Shown: positions 1-13,080 of the stretch, piece by piece
How positions within the stretch are numbered: position 1 is the stretch's first letter
Layout: every line of letters starts with the position of its first letter
Assembly: GCA_903838125.1 (NCBI GenBank)
Contig: CAILXF010000022.1
Location: 1 to 44,375, forward strand
Direction: 5' to 3'
Origin: an uncultured Pseudomonadota bacterium
GTDB lineage: Bacteria; Pseudomonadota; Gammaproteobacteria; Burkholderiales; Methylophilaceae
Length of the DNA stretch: 44,375 bases
Translations under genes and position numbers: made by a program
Notes under the pieces: generated by a model
Databases searched by the model: none
The model's input: the letters and a program-made list of their open reading frames with translations, nothing else
Told to the model about the DNA's origin: nothing

Positions 1-1894
1 CATTAACCATTCCACCATCGATGATTTTTACATCGCCAATTTGCCAAAGTTGGTGGCCGATAAAGCGTGAACCTGCCGCAAATACACGCTCATTAAAACT
101 ATCAAACCCATATTTGTTTTCTAGCACGCGATTAATCAACGCGAATTTAGTTTGAATTTTGGCAGGAATATCTGGGCGCTGCGTATAAAAGAACCAAGCT
201 AAAGCAACACCAGAGGCTGCCAGCATAAAGGGTAGTGAACTGAACCCATGTAAAGCCATACCGCAAGCAGTATGCAATGCTGTATGCCACTCGTGGGTGA
301 GCTCATGCATCGCAGGATGTGCGGCTGAGTCTATGAAGATCACACCTTTAAAGAATTCACCATAGAGCATCGGCTCCACGGCAACATACCCAATAGCCAA
401 TGAAGGAATGGCTAATAGAATTAAAGGTAACTTAATCACCCAACCCGGTTCATGTGGATCATCTGTCGCACTTAATCCATGATGGTGCGCATCATGATCA
501 TCGTGATCGCGATGATCATGTTTAGGCGTACGCCATTTTTCAGCACCATGAAATACTAGGAAGTAGAGTCGGAAACTATAAAAAGCAGTCACGAACACAC
601 TGGCCAATACAGCGAAATAGGCAAAGCCACTGCCAGTGATCGTCGATGCCTTGGCAGCCTCAATAATACTGTCCTTAGAATAAAAACCGGCAAAGAAAGG
701 CGTACCAATAAGTGCTAATGAACCAACCAATGAGGTAATCCAAGTTACTGGCATATACTTTTTAAGGTTTCCCATATTGCGGATATCTTGATCGTGATGC
801 ATGCCCATAATTACTGAACCTGCTCCCAAAAATAATAATGCCTTAAAGAACGCATGAGTCATCAGATGGAAAATAGCGACTGAATAAGCCGATGCACCCA
901 AGGCGACAGTCATATAACCTAGTTGCGATAAGGTTGAATAAGCAACAATGCGTTTAATGTCGTTTTGAATGACACCAAGAAATCCCATAAACAAGGCGGT
1001 AATACTGCCGATAATCATCACAAATGACAATGCTGTGGATGACAATTCAAACATTGGTGACATACGCGCCACCATAAAGATACCGGCAGTCACCATGGTC
1101 GCCGCATGAATTAAGGCTGAAATTGGGGTTGGGCCTTCCATAGAATCCGGCAACCACACATGCAAGGGCACTTGTGCTGATTTACCCATCGCGCCGATAA
1201 ACAACAAAATACAGGTCACCGTCATGAGAGACCACTGCACATTTCCAATTAAGCTAATTTGAACGTCTGCCATTTGTGGCGCTACTGAAAACACAGCGGC
1301 GTAATCTAAGCTACCAAAATGAAATAACACCAAGCCGATGCCTAGTAAGAAGCCAAAGTCACCAACGCGATTCACGAGAAAGGCTTTTAGATTGGCATAC
1401 ACTGCAGTCGGCCTTGTATACCAGAAACCAATCAGCAGGTAAGAAACCAAACCTACTGCTTCCCAACCGAAGAATAACTGCATAAAGTTATTACTCATCA
1501 CCAGCATCAACATGGCAAAGGTAAACAGTGAGATATAGCTAAAGAAGCGTGTATAGCCTTGGTCTTCTTCCATATAGCCAATAGTGTAGATATGCACCAT
1601 TAGCGATACGAAAGTGACGACTACCATCATCATGGCGCTGAGATTATCAATTAAGAAACCAATCTCTAGGGTAATATTGCCCGACTTCAACCAGGTATAA
1701 ATGCTGTCATTAAACACATGGCCAGAAATCGTATCATTAAGCACATAGAGCGATAAAACGAATGATGCAGCAACGCCGAGTATGGTTAACACATGCGCAC
1801 TGGCGCGTGGCAAATACTTAGAAAACAGACCGACCACTACGGCGGCGGCTAAGGGCAGCATTGGTATTGCCAAATAAATCTGTTGCATGCTCAT
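1..1894 (-). CDS. nuoL: NADH-quinone oxidoreductase subunit L (partial, C-terminus outside window)
   Basis: Open frame on minus strand from the edge to ATG at 1894 (or 1888); manual translation MQQIYLAIPMLPLAAAVVVGLFSKYLPRASAH..., ...GKSAQVPLHVWLPDSMEGPTPISALIHAATMVTAG..., typical NuoL; position downstream of nuoK. Confidence 0.97.
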   Translation of the reverse strand, partial: MSMQQIYLAIPMLPLAAAVVVGLFSKYLPRASAHVLTILGVAASFVLSLYVLNDTISGHVFNDSIYTWLKSGNITLEIGFLIDNLSAMMMVVVTFVSLMVHIYTIGYMEEDQGYTRFFSYISLFTFAMLMLVMSNNFMQLFFGWEAVGLVSYLLIGFWYTRPTAVYANLKAFLVNRVGDFGFLLGIGLVLFHFGSLDYAAVFSVAPQMADVQISLIGNVQWSLMTVTCILLFIGAMGKSAQVPLHVWLPDSMEGPTPISALIHAATMVTAGIFMVARMSPMFELSSTALSFVMIIGSITALFMGFLGVIQNDIKRIVAYSTLSQLGYMTVALGASAYSVAIFHLMTHAFFKALLFLGAGSVIMGMHHDQDIRNMGNLKKYMPVTWITSLVGSLALIGTPFFAGFYSKDSIIEAAKASTITGSGFAYFAVLASVFVTAFYSFRLYFLVFHGAEKWRTPKHDHRDHDDHDAHHHGLSATDDPHEPGWVIKLPLILLAIPSLAIGYVAVEPMLYGEFFKGVIFIDSAAHPAMHELTHEWHTALHTACGMALHGFSSLPFMLAASGVALAWFFYTQRPDIPAKIQTKFALINRVLENKYGFDSFNERVFAAGSRFIGHQLWQIGDVKIIDGGMVN

Positions 1895-1901
1895 TCTTGG
1901 C

Positions 1902-2207
1902 TTACCCTTTTAAACTATCTAAATCATCAACATTAATGGTGTGTAAGTTTCTAAATAACACCACTAAAATCGCCAAACCAATAGCCGCTTCAGCAGCCGC
2001 TACGGTGAGAATAAAAAATACAAAAACTTGGCCAGCAATATCATTTAAGTAATGTGAAAAAGCAATGAAATTAAGATTGACCGCTAACAACATCAACTCA
2101 ATCGCCATCAATAAAATAATCACATTTTTACGATTTAAGAAGATACCAACAACGCTAATAGCAAATAACAGCGCCCCAAGGATAAGATAGTGCGAAAGTC
2201 CGACCAT
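1902..2207 (-). CDS. nuoK: NADH-quinone oxidoreductase subunit K
   Basis: 101 aa, three [20 protein letters not shown] motif; nuo operon order. Confidence 0.98.
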   Translation of the reverse strand: MVGLSHYLILGALLFAISVVGIFLNRKNVIILLMAIELMLLAVNLNFIAFSHYLNDIAGQVFVFFILTVAAAEAAIGLAILVVLFRNLHTINVDDLDSLKG

Positions 2208-2860
2208 TATTTAGTGTCCTTCGATGTGGCAGTTGGTTCAGGCACTTCAACTACAGCATCCATTTTAATGATGCGTAGACGATCCTGCTTCTTGACCAAT
2301 ACTTGTTTAGCGGGGTCCATTGATTTACTTTCTTTACGATCACGCAGTGTCAGTGCAATCGCCGCCACGATAGCTACCAAGAGTACGACTGAGGCCAATT
2401 CAAATGGTAATAAGTAATCGCTATAAAGCACATGTCCTAATTCTGCTGTATTGCTGTAATTTGCTGGATGCGCTGTTGGAGCCTGTACTTTATCTACGCC
2501 GAAATTACGCACGCCTAAAATCATTACCATCTCTAATGCCATTAACCCACCTACCGGCAAAGCAATTGGCAGCGCATTCCAAAAACCCTCTCGTAGCTTA
2601 TCAAGGTTAATATCAAGCATCATGACGACAAATAAGAACAGCACCATCACCGCGCCCACATACACTAGCACGAGTGCTATCGCCAAGAATTCGGCTTCTA
2701 AAAGCAACCAAATACCAGCGGCAGTAAAGAACGCCAATACTAGATTAAGCGCCGCATGCACTGGATTGCGCGCGGTAATCACCCGCAACGCGGCAAACAG
2801 CAATACGCCTGCTAAACCATAAAAAACTAGATCTAAAAAATGTAAGCCAAAATATGTCAT
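2207..2860 (-). CDS. nuoJ: NADH-quinone oxidoreductase subunit J
   Basis: 217 aa, [51 protein letters not shown] typical of NuoJ. Confidence 0.98.
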   Translation of the reverse strand: MTYFGLHFLDLVFYGLAGVLLFAALRVITARNPVHAALNLVLAFFTAAGIWLLLEAEFLAIALVLVYVGAVMVLFLFVVMMLDINLDKLREGFWNALPIALPVGGLMALEMVMILGVRNFGVDKVQAPTAHPANYSNTAELGHVLYSDYLLPFELASVVLLVAIVAAIALTLRDRKESKSMDPAKQVLVKKQDRLRIIKMDAVVEVPEPTATSKDTK

Positions 2861-2872
2861 CGATGTGTGTGC

Positions 2873-3364
2873 CTATCTAAATGCTTTATCAATTGCGCGA
2901 TCCGCTGCAATTTGTTTTTCATGTTTATCACCTACTGCTAGCAACATGTCTTTTGTGTAGAGTAAATCGCCGCGCTGTTCCCCGTGATAATCAAAAATTC
3001 TGGTTTCAACAATAGAATCGACTGGGCATGATTCTTCACACATGCCGCAGAATATGCATTTAGTCAGATCAATATCATAGCGGGTAGTGCGACGTGTATT
3101 GTCTTCGCGCTGCTCAGACTCAATCGTGATGGCCATCGCTGGGCATACGGCCTCGCATAGCTTGCAAGCAATACAACGCTCCTCACCATTAGGGTAGCGG
3201 CGCAGTGCATGTAAACCTCTGAATCTTGGCGATTGCGGGGTACTTTCTTCTGGGTACTGAATAGTAATTTTTGGCGCAAAAAAGTAACGCCCAGTCAGCG
3301 CCATGCCTTTTAGTAGCTCTATTAGCATTAAGCTAGTTAGCGTAGATTTAATTTTTGCGATCAT
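2873..3364 (-). CDS. nuoI: NADH-quinone oxidoreductase subunit I
   Basis: Two 4Fe-4S motifs [12 protein letters not shown] and [12 protein letters not shown]. Confidence 0.98.
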   Translation of the reverse strand: MIAKIKSTLTSLMLIELLKGMALTGRYFFAPKITIQYPEESTPQSPRFRGLHALRRYPNGEERCIACKLCEAVCPAMAITIESEQREDNTRRTTRYDIDLTKCIFCGMCEESCPVDSIVETRIFDYHGEQRGDLLYTKDMLLAVGDKHEKQIAADRAIDKAFR

Positions 3365-3399
3365 AAATTGAACGAGTCTTTATCAATCAGTAAATAAGT

Positions 3400-4428
3400 T
3401 TAATGGAACAAATAAGCCCATGGCGTTTGCATCATGGCGCCAACAAACACGATCCACACGATGGTAATGGGTATAAAAACCTTCCAGCCCAACCGCATAA
3501 TTTGGTCATAACGATAGCGTGGAAAAGTTGCCCTGAACCATAGAAACATAAAGAGCAAAAAGCATACTTTGGCTAATAACCATAAGAAGCTATCTGGAAT
3601 AAACGGTACTGGTGATAACCAGCCACCCAAGAACATTAAGGCAGCCAAGGTAGCCACTAGCCACATGTTGGCGTATTCAGCTAAGAAGAACACCGCAAAT
3701 GACATACCTGAGTATTCCACGTGGAAACCAGCCACAATTTCAGACTCACCTTCTGCCACATCAAACGGTGCGCGATTGGTTTCAGCCACAGCACTGATAA
3801 AGTAGACGATAAATAATGGAAACAAAGGAATGAAGTACCAGTGCCAAAATCCACCCGATTGTCCCAATACAATTTTGCCTAAATTAAGGGAATTGGCGCA
3901 CATAAGCACGCCGACTAAAGCAAAACCCATGGCAATTTCGTAAGATACAATCTGAGCAGCTGAACGTAAAGCGCCTAAAAACGCATACTTAGAGTTTGAT
4001 GCCCAACCGGCGATAATTACGCCATACACACCTACTGAAGTCATGGCTAAAATATAGAGTAGCCCCGCATCAATATCTGCCAAGACCATATCAAGATCAA
4101 ACGGCACTACTGCCCAAGCCGCAAAGGCAGGTGCAATCACTAACACTGGGCCTAACAAGAACAATGCCTTATTTGAGGCAGTAGGCACCACAATCTCTTT
4201 AAACAACAACTTAAGCCCATCTGCAATTGGTTGCAACAAGCCGAAATAGCCGACGCGGTTAGGGCCAATGCGCACTTGCATATAGCCAATCACTTTACGT
4301 TCGGCTAACGTCAAATAAGCGACAGCACCCATTAACGGCAATACAATGGCAACGATTTTTAGTAGCGTCCACACTGTCAGTTGCACCGGTGCCCAATAAG
4401 TACCAAACAAGTCAGCTAACCATTCCAT
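3400..4428 (-). CDS. nuoH: NADH-quinone oxidoreductase subunit H
   Basis: [57 protein letters not shown] signature. Confidence 0.98.
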   Translation of the reverse strand: MEWLADLFGTYWAPVQLTVWTLLKIVAIVLPLMGAVAYLTLAERKVIGYMQVRIGPNRVGYFGLLQPIADGLKLLFKEIVVPTASNKALFLLGPVLVIAPAFAAWAVVPFDLDMVLADIDAGLLYILAMTSVGVYGVIIAGWASNSKYAFLGALRSAAQIVSYEIAMGFALVGVLMCANSLNLGKIVLGQSGGFWHWYFIPLFPLFIVYFISAVAETNRAPFDVAEGESEIVAGFHVEYSGMSFAVFFLAEYANMWLVATLAALMFLGGWLSPVPFIPDSFLWLLAKVCFLLFMFLWFRATFPRYRYDQIMRLGWKVFIPITIVWIVFVGAMMQTPWAYLFH

Positions 4429-6836
4429 TACGCTGAGACCCCTTTAGTTGATGGTAATTTTTCAATGCTGATATCACCCATCAAATCACCTAAACTCACA
4501 CTCGCTTCATGAGCCGCTGCAACGCGCACACAACCCATGGCGACATGGTTATCAAGTCTGACCGATAAGACAGCACTACCTTGATCTTGGCGAACCAATA
4601 CTTGCTCACCTTCCACTAGGGCTAACTGATCCATTTGTTTTGCACACATACGTGCTAACGGCTTAGTGTTGTATTTTGTTTTTTGTAATGAGGGTGAACG
4701 ACGCACCAATGGGTCAGCATTGTATTGTGGAACCTCACCAATACGCTGCAAGCCATCATGCTTGATATTCACTTGAATCTCTACCAGCTGCTTAAGGTTG
4801 TTATTTAAACTACGCCACACCACGGCCGATGGTTTTTCACCGCCAAAGATGGCCGTTTTCACTTGCTCACTAGTTTCATACTCAAAGCCCGCAATACCTA
4901 GAGTGTTGGCTAATACACGTAGCACTTTCCAGCCAGGACGGCACTCACCTAACGGCTTGGCGGCAGCGGTAAAGCTTTGTACCCTGCCCTCCATACTCAT
5001 AAAGGTGCCTGAAGTTTCAGTAAATGGTGCTATCGGTAACAAAACATCCGCATGTTCTAGGGCTGCTGATTTATAAGCTGTAAGCGCAACGACACACTCC
5101 GCTTTCTGCATTGCAGACTTAGCTAATGCTGCATGCTGGCAATCTAACTCAGGCTCTATATTGACGATTAAATAAGCTTTACGCGGCACTTCCAACATTG
5201 CGCGCGCGTGCATACCCGTGCTACTCGGCATCACGCCGATAAAGTGCATACCAGTACTATTAGCTGCCGCTGGTAAGATGCCGCCTTTTGCACCAGAAAT
5301 TCCGCCGATCGCCTCTGCCATACTGTACATTTCAGTAAACCGTGGATCACTCAATGCCATATTCCCTAGGAAAATTCCGACTTTAGGCGCAATCAAATCC
5401 ACCTCTGCACCATGACCAGCTAAACTCTCAGCCATTGCTTGCGTATTAGGACGTACTTTGATTTCTTCTAACAACTGATTGAGCGATGGTGGCAAACATA
5501 GCGATAACCGTTGTAAGCCAGACATTGCTTTTAGTACCTGACCCAATACATTCACCATGTCATTGGGGCGCACAATCACTTTATGTGCAATGTCCATTAA
5601 CGGATCATTATCCAACGGACTGATAATTGATAACTGTGCACCATTAGCCACCGCTTTGCGGAAACGTTGTGCCAGTAAGGGATGTTCATTACGTAAATTA
5701 GAGCCAATCACCAGAATGCGATCCAACTCCTCAATTTCCTGAATGTTGCAACCCATCCATGGCGTACCGACACGTTTGCCGTCTAACCTAAAATCCGTTT
5801 GGCGTAAGCGATAATCTACATTGCCACAATTCAAACCATTGGCTAACTGCTTGGCGAGATAACCTTCCTCCATCGTACTATTGGGTGAAACCAATACACC
5901 TAAAGCTTCACTTCCATACTCATTCGTAATATCTTTGATTTGACCTGCAGCAAATTCTAGCGCTGTTTTCCAATCTGTTTCTACCCAATTGCCATTATGC
6001 TTAATCATCGGCACTTGTAAGCGATCAGGGCTATTTAAACCTTCGTAAGAATAGCGATCACGGTCAGACAGCCAACATTCATTGATACTTTCTTTATCAC
6101 GCGGCAATACGCGCATGACTTTATTGTCTTTCACATGGACTTCTATATGCGACCCTAGACCATCATGTGGAGCAATGCTCGGCCTACGGGTGAGCTCCCA
6201 ACTGCGCGCAGAGTAACGGTAAGGCTTACTAGTAAGGGCACCTACGGGACATAAATCGATAATATTGCCTGAGAGTTCAGAGTTGACACTCTTATCAACA
6301 TAAGCTGTAATTTCGGCATGCTCTCCTCGGCCCACCATACCCAATTCCATCATGCCGCCGACTTCTTGTAGGAATCGTACACAGCGCGTACATTGAATAC
6401 AACGCGTCATATCCGTGCTGATTAATGGGCCAATATTTTTATTAAAAACTACGCGCTTTTCTTCGGTGTAACGTGAACCAGCAGTGCCATAGGCCACAGC
6501 CACATCTTGTAAATCACACTCACCGCCTTGGTCACAGATTGGACAATCGAGCGGATGGTTGATTAGCAAGAATTCCATCACACTTTTTTGCGCCTCAATG
6601 GCCGCTTTGGATCGGGTAAATATCTTCATGCCATCAGCCACTGGTGTAGCACAAGCCGGTAATGGTTTATTGAATTTTTCTACCTGCACTAGACACATAC
6701 GGCAGTTAGCAGCGACCGATAACTTTGGGTGGTAGCAAAAACGCGGTATAGCAATTCCTAGCTTATCTGCCGCATCAATAATACTGCTGCCGTTTTCAAC
6801 TTCAAGCGCTTTTCCGTCAATTTCAATATTTAACAT
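4428..6836 (-). CDS. nuoG: NADH-quinone oxidoreductase subunit G
   Basis: 802 aa; N-terminal 2Fe-2S domain, [14 protein letters not shown], molybdopterin oxidoreductase-type domain. Confidence 0.98.
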   Translation of the reverse strand: MLNIEIDGKALEVENGSSIIDAADKLGIAIPRFCYHPKLSVAANCRMCLVQVEKFNKPLPACATPVADGMKIFTRSKAAIEAQKSVMEFLLINHPLDCPICDQGGECDLQDVAVAYGTAGSRYTEEKRVVFNKNIGPLISTDMTRCIQCTRCVRFLQEVGGMMELGMVGRGEHAEITAYVDKSVNSELSGNIIDLCPVGALTSKPYRYSARSWELTRRPSIAPHDGLGSHIEVHVKDNKVMRVLPRDKESINECWLSDRDRYSYEGLNSPDRLQVPMIKHNGNWVETDWKTALEFAAGQIKDITNEYGSEALGVLVSPNSTMEEGYLAKQLANGLNCGNVDYRLRQTDFRLDGKRVGTPWMGCNIQEIEELDRILVIGSNLRNEHPLLAQRFRKAVANGAQLSIISPLDNDPLMDIAHKVIVRPNDMVNVLGQVLKAMSGLQRLSLCLPPSLNQLLEEIKVRPNTQAMAESLAGHGAEVDLIAPKVGIFLGNMALSDPRFTEMYSMAEAIGGISGAKGGILPAAANSTGMHFIGVMPSSTGMHARAMLEVPRKAYLIVNIEPELDCQHAALAKSAMQKAECVVALTAYKSAALEHADVLLPIAPFTETSGTFMSMEGRVQSFTAAAKPLGECRPGWKVLRVLANTLGIAGFEYETSEQVKTAIFGGEKPSAVVWRSLNNNLKQLVEIQVNIKHDGLQRIGEVPQYNADPLVRRSPSLQKTKYNTKPLARMCAKQMDQLALVEGEQVLVRQDQGSAVLSVRLDNHVAMGCVRVAAAHEASVSLGDLMGDISIEKLPSTKGVSA

Positions 6837-8167
6837 TACTGTGGTTCCACCATGCTCTTGCCATGCTGAATGTAATACTCAAACTCTGGCCTGAAATGTT
6901 TTATAAAACTTAATACCGGGGTTGCTGCCGCTTCGCCGAGCGCGCAAATAGTGCGTCCGGAGATGTTGTTACTGACATCTGTCAGTAAGTCCAAATCTTC
7001 CATCTTGCCTTGGCCATTTACAATACGCGTAATGATGCGGTAAACCCAGCCAGTACCCTCGCGGCATGGCGTACATTGACCGCAACTTTCTTCATAAAAG
7101 AAGTAGGACAAACGATGTAAAGCTTTCACCATACAAGTCGTTTCATCCATCACAATCAGAGATCCAGCACCTAAGCTGGATCTGGCTTTGCTTAAGCCAT
7201 CGTAGTCCATGGTTGCCGACATGATAGTAGCGGCTGGTAGCACTGCAGTTGAAGGCCCCCCAGGGATAACGGCTTTAAGCTTGCGCCCTTTCCATACTCC
7301 GCCGACCATCTCTAAAAGCTCAGAGAATGGCATACCCATTTTCACTTCGTAATTGCCTGGCTTTTCGACATGTCCAGATACTGAAAATAATTTAGTACCG
7401 CCTGAATTGGGGACACCTAATTCAGCAAAAGCTGCGCCGCCATGCTGCATAATCCAAGGAATGCTGGCATAACTTTCGGTATTGTTGACATTGGTCGGTT
7501 TGCCAAACACACCGTAACTTGCTGGGAATGGCGGCTTGAAGCGTGGCTGGCCTTTTTTACCTTCAATCGATTCAATCAGCGCCGTTTCTTCACCGCAAAT
7601 ATAGGCGCCGTAGCCATGTACTGCGTATAAATTGAAGCAAAAATTGGTACCGAATAAATTTTCACCTAAATAGCCCGCATCTTTCGCTTCATGCAAAGCC
7701 GCTTCAAAGGTTTCGTAATCCTGCCAAATTTCACCGTGAATATAGTTATAACCAACATGAGCACCTAAGGTATAAGCTGCAATGGCCATCCCTTCAATTA
7801 ATTGGTGGGGGTTATAACGAATGATATCGCGGTCTTTAAAAGTTCCAGGTTCGCCTTCATCCGTGTTACATACCAAGTACTTAGTGCCGTCAAAATAACG
7901 CGGCATAAAGCTCCATTTAAGACCGGTAGGAAAACCCGCACCGCCACGACCACGTAAGACTGAATCTTTTACCTCGGTAATAATATCAGTGGCTTTGGTT
8001 TTTTCAGTCACGATACGTTTTAACGAGCTATAACCGCCGAGCTTAATATAAGTAGCCAAGGACGCTGGATTTTCTTCAGTCAATGTGCGAAGACAAACTA
8101 ACGTTTGACCTTTTAAATCTGTCATCACAGGCTTCATCGTGTCTAATTTTTTCATTTTGGTCGTCAT
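6836..8167 (-). CDS. nuoF: NADH-quinone oxidoreductase subunit F
   Basis: 443 aa; [20 protein letters not shown] motif, [15 protein letters not shown] 4Fe-4S motif. Confidence 0.98.
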   Translation of the reverse strand: MTTKMKKLDTMKPVMTDLKGQTLVCLRTLTEENPASLATYIKLGGYSSLKRIVTEKTKATDIITEVKDSVLRGRGGAGFPTGLKWSFMPRYFDGTKYLVCNTDEGEPGTFKDRDIIRYNPHQLIEGMAIAAYTLGAHVGYNYIHGEIWQDYETFEAALHEAKDAGYLGENLFGTNFCFNLYAVHGYGAYICGEETALIESIEGKKGQPRFKPPFPASYGVFGKPTNVNNTESYASIPWIMQHGGAAFAELGVPNSGGTKLFSVSGHVEKPGNYEVKMGMPFSELLEMVGGVWKGRKLKAVIPGGPSTAVLPAATIMSATMDYDGLSKARSSLGAGSLIVMDETTCMVKALHRLSYFFYEESCGQCTPCREGTGWVYRIITRIVNGQGKMEDLDLLTDVSNNISGRTICALGEAAATPVLSFIKHFRPEFEYYIQHGKSMVEPQ

Positions 8168-8640
8168 TATTTTAACGCTTCCAAAATTTCATCTACTTTT
8201 TCTGGGGTTAGAAACTCGTGCATCGCATGGTTATTCACCGTCATTAAAGGTGCACCACCACAAGCGCCCATACACTCACCCTCTTTTAGGCAGAACTTAC
8301 CATCCGCGGTCACTTCATTAAAACCCACACCCAATTTAGTTTGCAAATGGTTTACGATTTCATCGCTATCGCGCAGCATGCAGGAGATATTAGTACACAC
8401 GGTAATTTTATATTTACCTACTGGCGATAAATCATACATATTGTAAAAACTAGCGACCTCTAAAGCGGCAATCTCAGGCATACCTAAGTATTGCGCAACC
8501 TCTGAAATACTGTCTTTGGATAACCAACCCCGCTCAGTCTGAACGATGCGAAGCGCGCTCATTACAGCGGCTTGGCGTTGGTCTGCTGGATACTTCGTCA
8601 GCTCGTAATCTATCTTTTCAATGGCTTGTGGACTTAACAT
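8167..8640 (-). CDS. nuoE: NADH-quinone oxidoreductase subunit E
   Basis: 157 aa thioredoxin-like 2Fe-2S protein, [11 protein letters not shown]...[15 protein letters not shown]. Confidence 0.98.
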   Translation of the reverse strand: MLSPQAIEKIDYELTKYPADQRQAAVMSALRIVQTERGWLSKDSISEVAQYLGMPEIAALEVASFYNMYDLSPVGKYKITVCTNISCMLRDSDEIVNHLQTKLGVGFNEVTADGKFCLKEGECMGACGGAPLMTVNNHAMHEFLTPEKVDEILEALK

Positions 8641-8642
8641 TT

Positions 8643-9896
8643 TTATCTATCAATTTCACCAAATACGATATCTTGGGTACCAATAATTGCGACTAAGTCG
8701 GCAATCATATGGCCGCGGGTCATTTCGTCTAATGCCGCTAAATGAGGGAAACCAGGTGCACGAATTTTAAGTCTATATGGCTTATTGGCGCCGTCTGAAA
8801 CCATGTAAATACCGAACTCACCCTTAGGATGTTCAACCGCAGCATAAGCTTCTCCTGCCGGCACATGAAAGCCTTCAGTAAATAGCTTAAAATGGTGAAT
8901 CATGTCTTCCATATTGGTTTTCATGCTTTCACGGTTTGGCGGCGCTACTTTTGTATCACTAGTAATCACTGGGCCCGGATTCTTACGTAACCAGTTGATA
9001 CACTGCTTAATAATGTGATTAGATTGTCTAAACTCTTCCATCCGCACCAAATAGCGGTCGTAACAATCACCATTAACGCCCACGGGAATATCAAAATCCA
9101 AATCGGCATAAACTTCATATGGTTGCTTCTTACGTACATCCCAAGCAATCCCAGACCCACGTAACATTGGTCCAGTCATACCAAGTGCTAATGCGCGCTC
9201 TGGCGTCACGATGCCCACACCTACTGTACGCTGCTTCCAAATACGGTTATCGGTAAGCAGAGTTTCGTATTCATCCACATACCCTGGAAAACGATTACTA
9301 AAATCTTCGATAAAGTCCAATAAAGAACCTTGGCGATTTTCATTTTGTTTTTTGACTGTTTTGGCATTACGTAAAGGCGAAACTGCATACTGCGGCATTT
9401 GCTCAGGCAAATCACGGTATACGCCACCTGGACGGTAATATGCGGCATGCATACGCGCACCTGACACAGCCTCGTAGCAGTCAAATAAATCTTCGCGCTC
9501 ACGGAAAGCGTACAAGAATACGGTCATCGCACCTACATCCAACGCATGCGCTCCAAGCCATAACAGATGGTTGAGCACTCGGGTAATTTCATCAAACATG
9601 ACGCGTATGTATTGCGCACGTAGTGGCACATCAATACCCATCATCTTTTCAATCGCCATTACATAGGCATGTTCATTGGACATCATGGACACATAATCTA
9701 GCCTATCCATATAAGGCACAGATTGCAGATAAGTACGATTTTCCGCTAATTTCTCAGTACCTCGATGCAATAGACCAATATGCGGATCAGCGCGCTGGAT
9801 AACTTCACCATCCAACTCCAGCACCAAACGCAACACACCATGTGCTGCAGGATGCTGCGGACCAAAGTTCATCGTGTAATTTCTAATCTCAGCCAT
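8643..9896 (-). CDS. nuoD: NADH-quinone oxidoreductase subunit D
   Basis: 417 aa; [22 protein letters not shown] signature. Confidence 0.98.
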   Translation of the reverse strand: MAEIRNYTMNFGPQHPAAHGVLRLVLELDGEVIQRADPHIGLLHRGTEKLAENRTYLQSVPYMDRLDYVSMMSNEHAYVMAIEKMMGIDVPLRAQYIRVMFDEITRVLNHLLWLGAHALDVGAMTVFLYAFREREDLFDCYEAVSGARMHAAYYRPGGVYRDLPEQMPQYAVSPLRNAKTVKKQNENRQGSLLDFIEDFSNRFPGYVDEYETLLTDNRIWKQRTVGVGIVTPERALALGMTGPMLRGSGIAWDVRKKQPYEVYADLDFDIPVGVNGDCYDRYLVRMEEFRQSNHIIKQCINWLRKNPGPVITSDTKVAPPNRESMKTNMEDMIHHFKLFTEGFHVPAGEAYAAVEHPKGEFGIYMVSDGANKPYRLKIRAPGFPHLAALDEMTRGHMIADLVAIIGTQDIVFGEIDR

Positions 9897-10485
9897 GGTG
9901 AACGCCCTCTTTGCGGATTACGCGCGGTACGTTATTACGCTCATCAATCGTGACGGGCTGATAGATCACACGTTGTTGTTCAGGGTCGTAACGCATTTCT
10001 ACAGTACCGATCATTGGGAAATCCTTACGGAACGGATGACCAACAAAACCATAATCGGTCAATAAACGACGTAAATCTGGATGGTTTTCAAACATAATGC
10101 CAAATAGATCAAAGGCCTCACGCTCATACCAGTTTGCCACTGGCCAAATATCCACCAACGTCGGCAGTACAGGAAAGTCCGTGTCGGTCGCGTATACACG
10201 CAAACGCAAACGCTGATTCAAGCTTACTGACAAGAAATGAGACACCACAGCATAACGCAATCCAGCGTAACTGCCGTCAGCATAATCCTGATAATCAACG
10301 CCGCATAAATCAATTAACTGCTCAAACTTCAAACCTTCGGCATCTCGCAAAATCATGCATACTGCAAGATAGTCGGCCGAGGCACATTCAATACTAATCT
10401 CACCTAAAGCGTTGGTAAGCTTACTTATTTTTCCGCCAAGCGCCTTTTGCAAATTCGCTGACAACTGATTTAATCTAGATGACAT
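9889..10485 (-). CDS. nuoC: NADH-quinone oxidoreductase subunit C
   Basis: 198 aa; [37 protein letters not shown] signature. Confidence 0.98.
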   Translation of the reverse strand: MSSRLNQLSANLQKALGGKISKLTNALGEISIECASADYLAVCMILRDAEGLKFEQLIDLCGVDYQDYADGSYAGLRYAVVSHFLSVSLNQRLRLRVYATDTDFPVLPTLVDIWPVANWYEREAFDLFGIMFENHPDLRRLLTDYGFVGHPFRKDFPMIGTVEMRYDPEQQRVIYQPVTIDERNNVPRVIRKEGVHHG

Positions 10486-10518
10486 ATTATGTTTAGCTGG
10501 CTATTCGTTTGATTGGCA

Positions 10519-10995
10519 CTAGCGTGCAATTGTATTGGTACGTTTGATTTTATTTTGCAACTGGATAAGGCCATAAAGCAAAGCTTCAGCTGTGGGTGGA
10601 CAGCCTGGCACATAGACATCAACTGGCACGATGCGATCACAACCACGCACAACAGCATAAGAGTAATGGTAGTAGCCACCACCATTGGCACAAGAACCCA
10701 TGGAAATCACCCAACGCGGCTCAGCCATTTGGTCATACACCTTACGCAGAGCTGGTGCCATTTTATTCACCAAGGTCCCCGCGACAATCATCACATCAGA
10801 CTGGCGTGGACTGCCACGAAAAACAATACCAAATCTATCCAAGTCGTAACGAGAGGCACCTGCATGCATCATCTCTACCGCACAACACGCCAAACCAAAA
10901 GTCATTGGCCACATAGAGCCGGTGCGAGTGTAGTTAATCACGGTATCTAGCGTGGTAGTAACAAAGCCTTTTTCTAAAATACCTTCTAAACTCAT
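10519..10995 (-). CDS. nuoB: NADH-quinone oxidoreductase subunit B
   Basis: 158 aa; [13 protein letters not shown]...[16 protein letters not shown]2 cluster ligands. Confidence 0.98.
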   Translation of the reverse strand: MSLEGILEKGFVTTTLDTVINYTRTGSMWPMTFGLACCAVEMMHAGASRYDLDRFGIVFRGSPRQSDVMIVAGTLVNKMAPALRKVYDQMAEPRWVISMGSCANGGGYYHYSYAVVRGCDRIVPVDVYVPGCPPTAEALLYGLIQLQNKIKRTNTIAR

Positions 10996-11095
10996 ACCAC
11001 ATGATCCATTTCAACATCAAAAATAACTACACCTGATACCGCAGGTAACGGAACTAGCCGAGATTGAAAAACTAAGCGTTGACTTAAATTTGAAA

Positions 11096-11452
11096 TTAAT
11101 CCCATTCCAATGCGCCCTTCATCCACTCGTAAATAAAACCAATCACAAGTACACCCAAAAAGAACATCATGGCAATAAAACCAGACAGCCCGATATCTTG
11201 AATCACCACGGCCCATGGGAATAGGAAAGCAATTTCTAAGTCGAATAAAATGAAGAGTATGGCAACCAAGTAATAACGCACGTCAAACTTCATGCGCGCA
11301 TCTTCAAAGGCTTCAAAGCCACATTCATAGGGAGAGTTTTTTGCGGCATCTGGTTTATGGGGTGAAACCAGCTTACCTAATACCAGTGGGCCAACGCCGA
11401 CGGCTAAACCCACAAGGATAAACAACAATATCGGAAAGTAATTTTCTAGCAC
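11096..11452 (-). CDS. nuoA: NADH-quinone oxidoreductase subunit A
   Basis: 118 aa; [41 protein letters not shown]. Confidence 0.98.
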   Translation of the reverse strand: MLENYFPILLFILVGLAVGVGPLVLGKLVSPHKPDAAKNSPYECGFEAFEDARMKFDVRYYLVAILFILFDLEIAFLFPWAVVIQDIGLSGFIAMMFFLGVLVIGFIYEWMKGALEWD

Positions 11453-11841
11453 TTGCTAGCCCCAATGTGAATCGTTAAATTAAGCGATTAAGAATTTTAA
11501 TAATAATGACAGATTTTTATTACATTACTGTTACGTAGATTGAATGCCATTAATTAAGTTGCAATTGTAACCTAATACCAGTCAGCTTTGAAGCAGAGAA
11601 CGACTAATATTGAAGCTATTTCCACTAAACTTGCAACGCATAACCATTGACGTCAATTTCCATTTGTAAGCGCATTGTGCCAAGGATCGTACTCCATCTT
11701 TTCACTTAACAGTTTGACGAAGATCAAGGTGTGATTTTAAATACACTAACAGCCGTTACCATATATTTTTAGCCTGTCATCATTTCTTCACCTAGCGTGC
11801 ATTACAATAAAGCTATTCTATTTATTTACAAAAGAGCCACA

Positions 11842-12357
11842 ATGGAAAACTTTCTTGAAAATATGATTTTTCGCAGTCGCTGGGTATTAGCACCTATGTA
11901 CCTAGGCTTGGTGGGCGGGCTATTTATTCTGCTTATTAAATTTGTTCAGGAGTTCTCTCATATTGTCATCCATATATTAGATACAACAGAACGTGATGCA
12001 GTTTTGTCTTTATTAGCTTTAGTCGATATTACGCTAGTAGCCAATCTGTTAATTATGGTCATATTCAGTGGTTATGAAAATTTTGTGTCTAAAATTGACG
12101 TGGATGACCATGTCGACAAGCCAGATTGGATGGGTAAAGTCGATTACTCTGGCTTAAAGCTAAAGTTGATTGGCTCTATCGTTGCGATTTCAGCTATAGA
12201 CTTGCTAAAAGCATTTATGCACATTTCAACCCCTGGCGTGGAACATCTGAACAACATGCAAATGGCTTGGATGGTAGGCATTCATATCACACTGATTGTT
12301 TCCGGCGTGCTGTTTGCCTTAATGGATAAGATTGCCGAACCAAAGGGTGGCCATTAA
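11842..12357 (+). CDS. UPF0114 (YqhA-like) inner membrane protein
   Basis: Frame from ORF 11797; likely start ATG 11842 (MENFLENMIFRSRWVLAPMYLGLV). YqhA-like sequence, four TM. Confidence 0.85.
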   Translation: MENFLENMIFRSRWVLAPMYLGLVGGLFILLIKFVQEFSHIVIHILDTTERDAVLSLLALVDITLVANLLIMVIFSGYENFVSKIDVDDHVDKPDWMGKVDYSGLKLKLIGSIVAISAIDLLKAFMHISTPGVEHLNNMQMAWMVGIHITLIVSGVLFALMDKIAEPKGGH

Positions 12358-12390
12358 TCTAAAGGCGACTTCAAACATCACAGTTTTATC

Positions 12391-13080
12391 ATGTCAAAAA
12401 AATTTGAGCCATCTCCGTTTTTAATTGCCTGCGCGCGCTTAGTGACAGCGCGACTCAGGCTATTTGTCTCCATAGTGATTGGCGTGATTGTTGCGCTCGT
12501 GCTGCCTGAGTCTCTAGCCCTACATACTATTACGCGCATCATTATTGGCTGGAATGTGGGTACTTGGCTATACTTAATATTGGCCGCGCGCATGATGTTC
12601 TGGAGTAGTCATGAAAAAATGCGTAGCCGCGCTATTTTGCATGATGAAGGCAAGTTTTTTGTCTTGGCTATGGTCATCTTTGCCGCTATCGCCTCATTGG
12701 GCGCAATTGTTGCAGAGCTCTCAGTAGTGAAAGACATGCATGGCATGCTACGCTACTTACATATTGCGCTTGCCGTACTCACAATTTTATCGTCATGGGC
12801 ATTTACGCAAGTCATGTTCGCCTTGCATTACGCACATGACTTTTATGTCGCCACCGAACTTGGCGAGAATGGAGGGCTGTCATTTCCTGGCGTTACTACA
12901 CCAGACTACAGCGATTTCCTCTATTTTGCATGTGTGATTGGCACTTCCGGGCAAACTGCAGATGTAAGCTTTACGCGTAGATCAATGCGCAGAACTGGCT
13001 TAGCGCATTGTGTGCTGGCTTTTTTCTTTAACACCACTTTAGTGGCTTTAACTATCAATATTGCTTCAGGCCTTATTTAA
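12391..13080 (+). CDS. DUF1345-type membrane protein
   Basis: 229 aa, [27 protein letters not shown] and [21 protein letters not shown] motifs resembling DUF1345. Confidence 0.8.
   Translation: MSKKFEPSPFLIACARLVTARLRLFVSIVIGVIVALVLPESLALHTITRIIIGWNVGTWLYLILAARMMFWSSHEKMRSRAILHDEGKFFVLAMVIFAAIASLGAIVAELSVVKDMHGMLRYLHIALAVLTILSSWAFTQVMFALHYAHDFYVATELGENGGLSFPGVTTPDYSDFLYFACVIGTSGQTADVSFTRRSMRRTGLAHCVLAFFFNTTLVALTINIASGLI

Noticed and set aside
10513-10950. 145-aa plus-strand ORF
   Set aside because: Antisense shadow of nuoB (10519-10995), low-complexity His/Thr translation, no homology pattern
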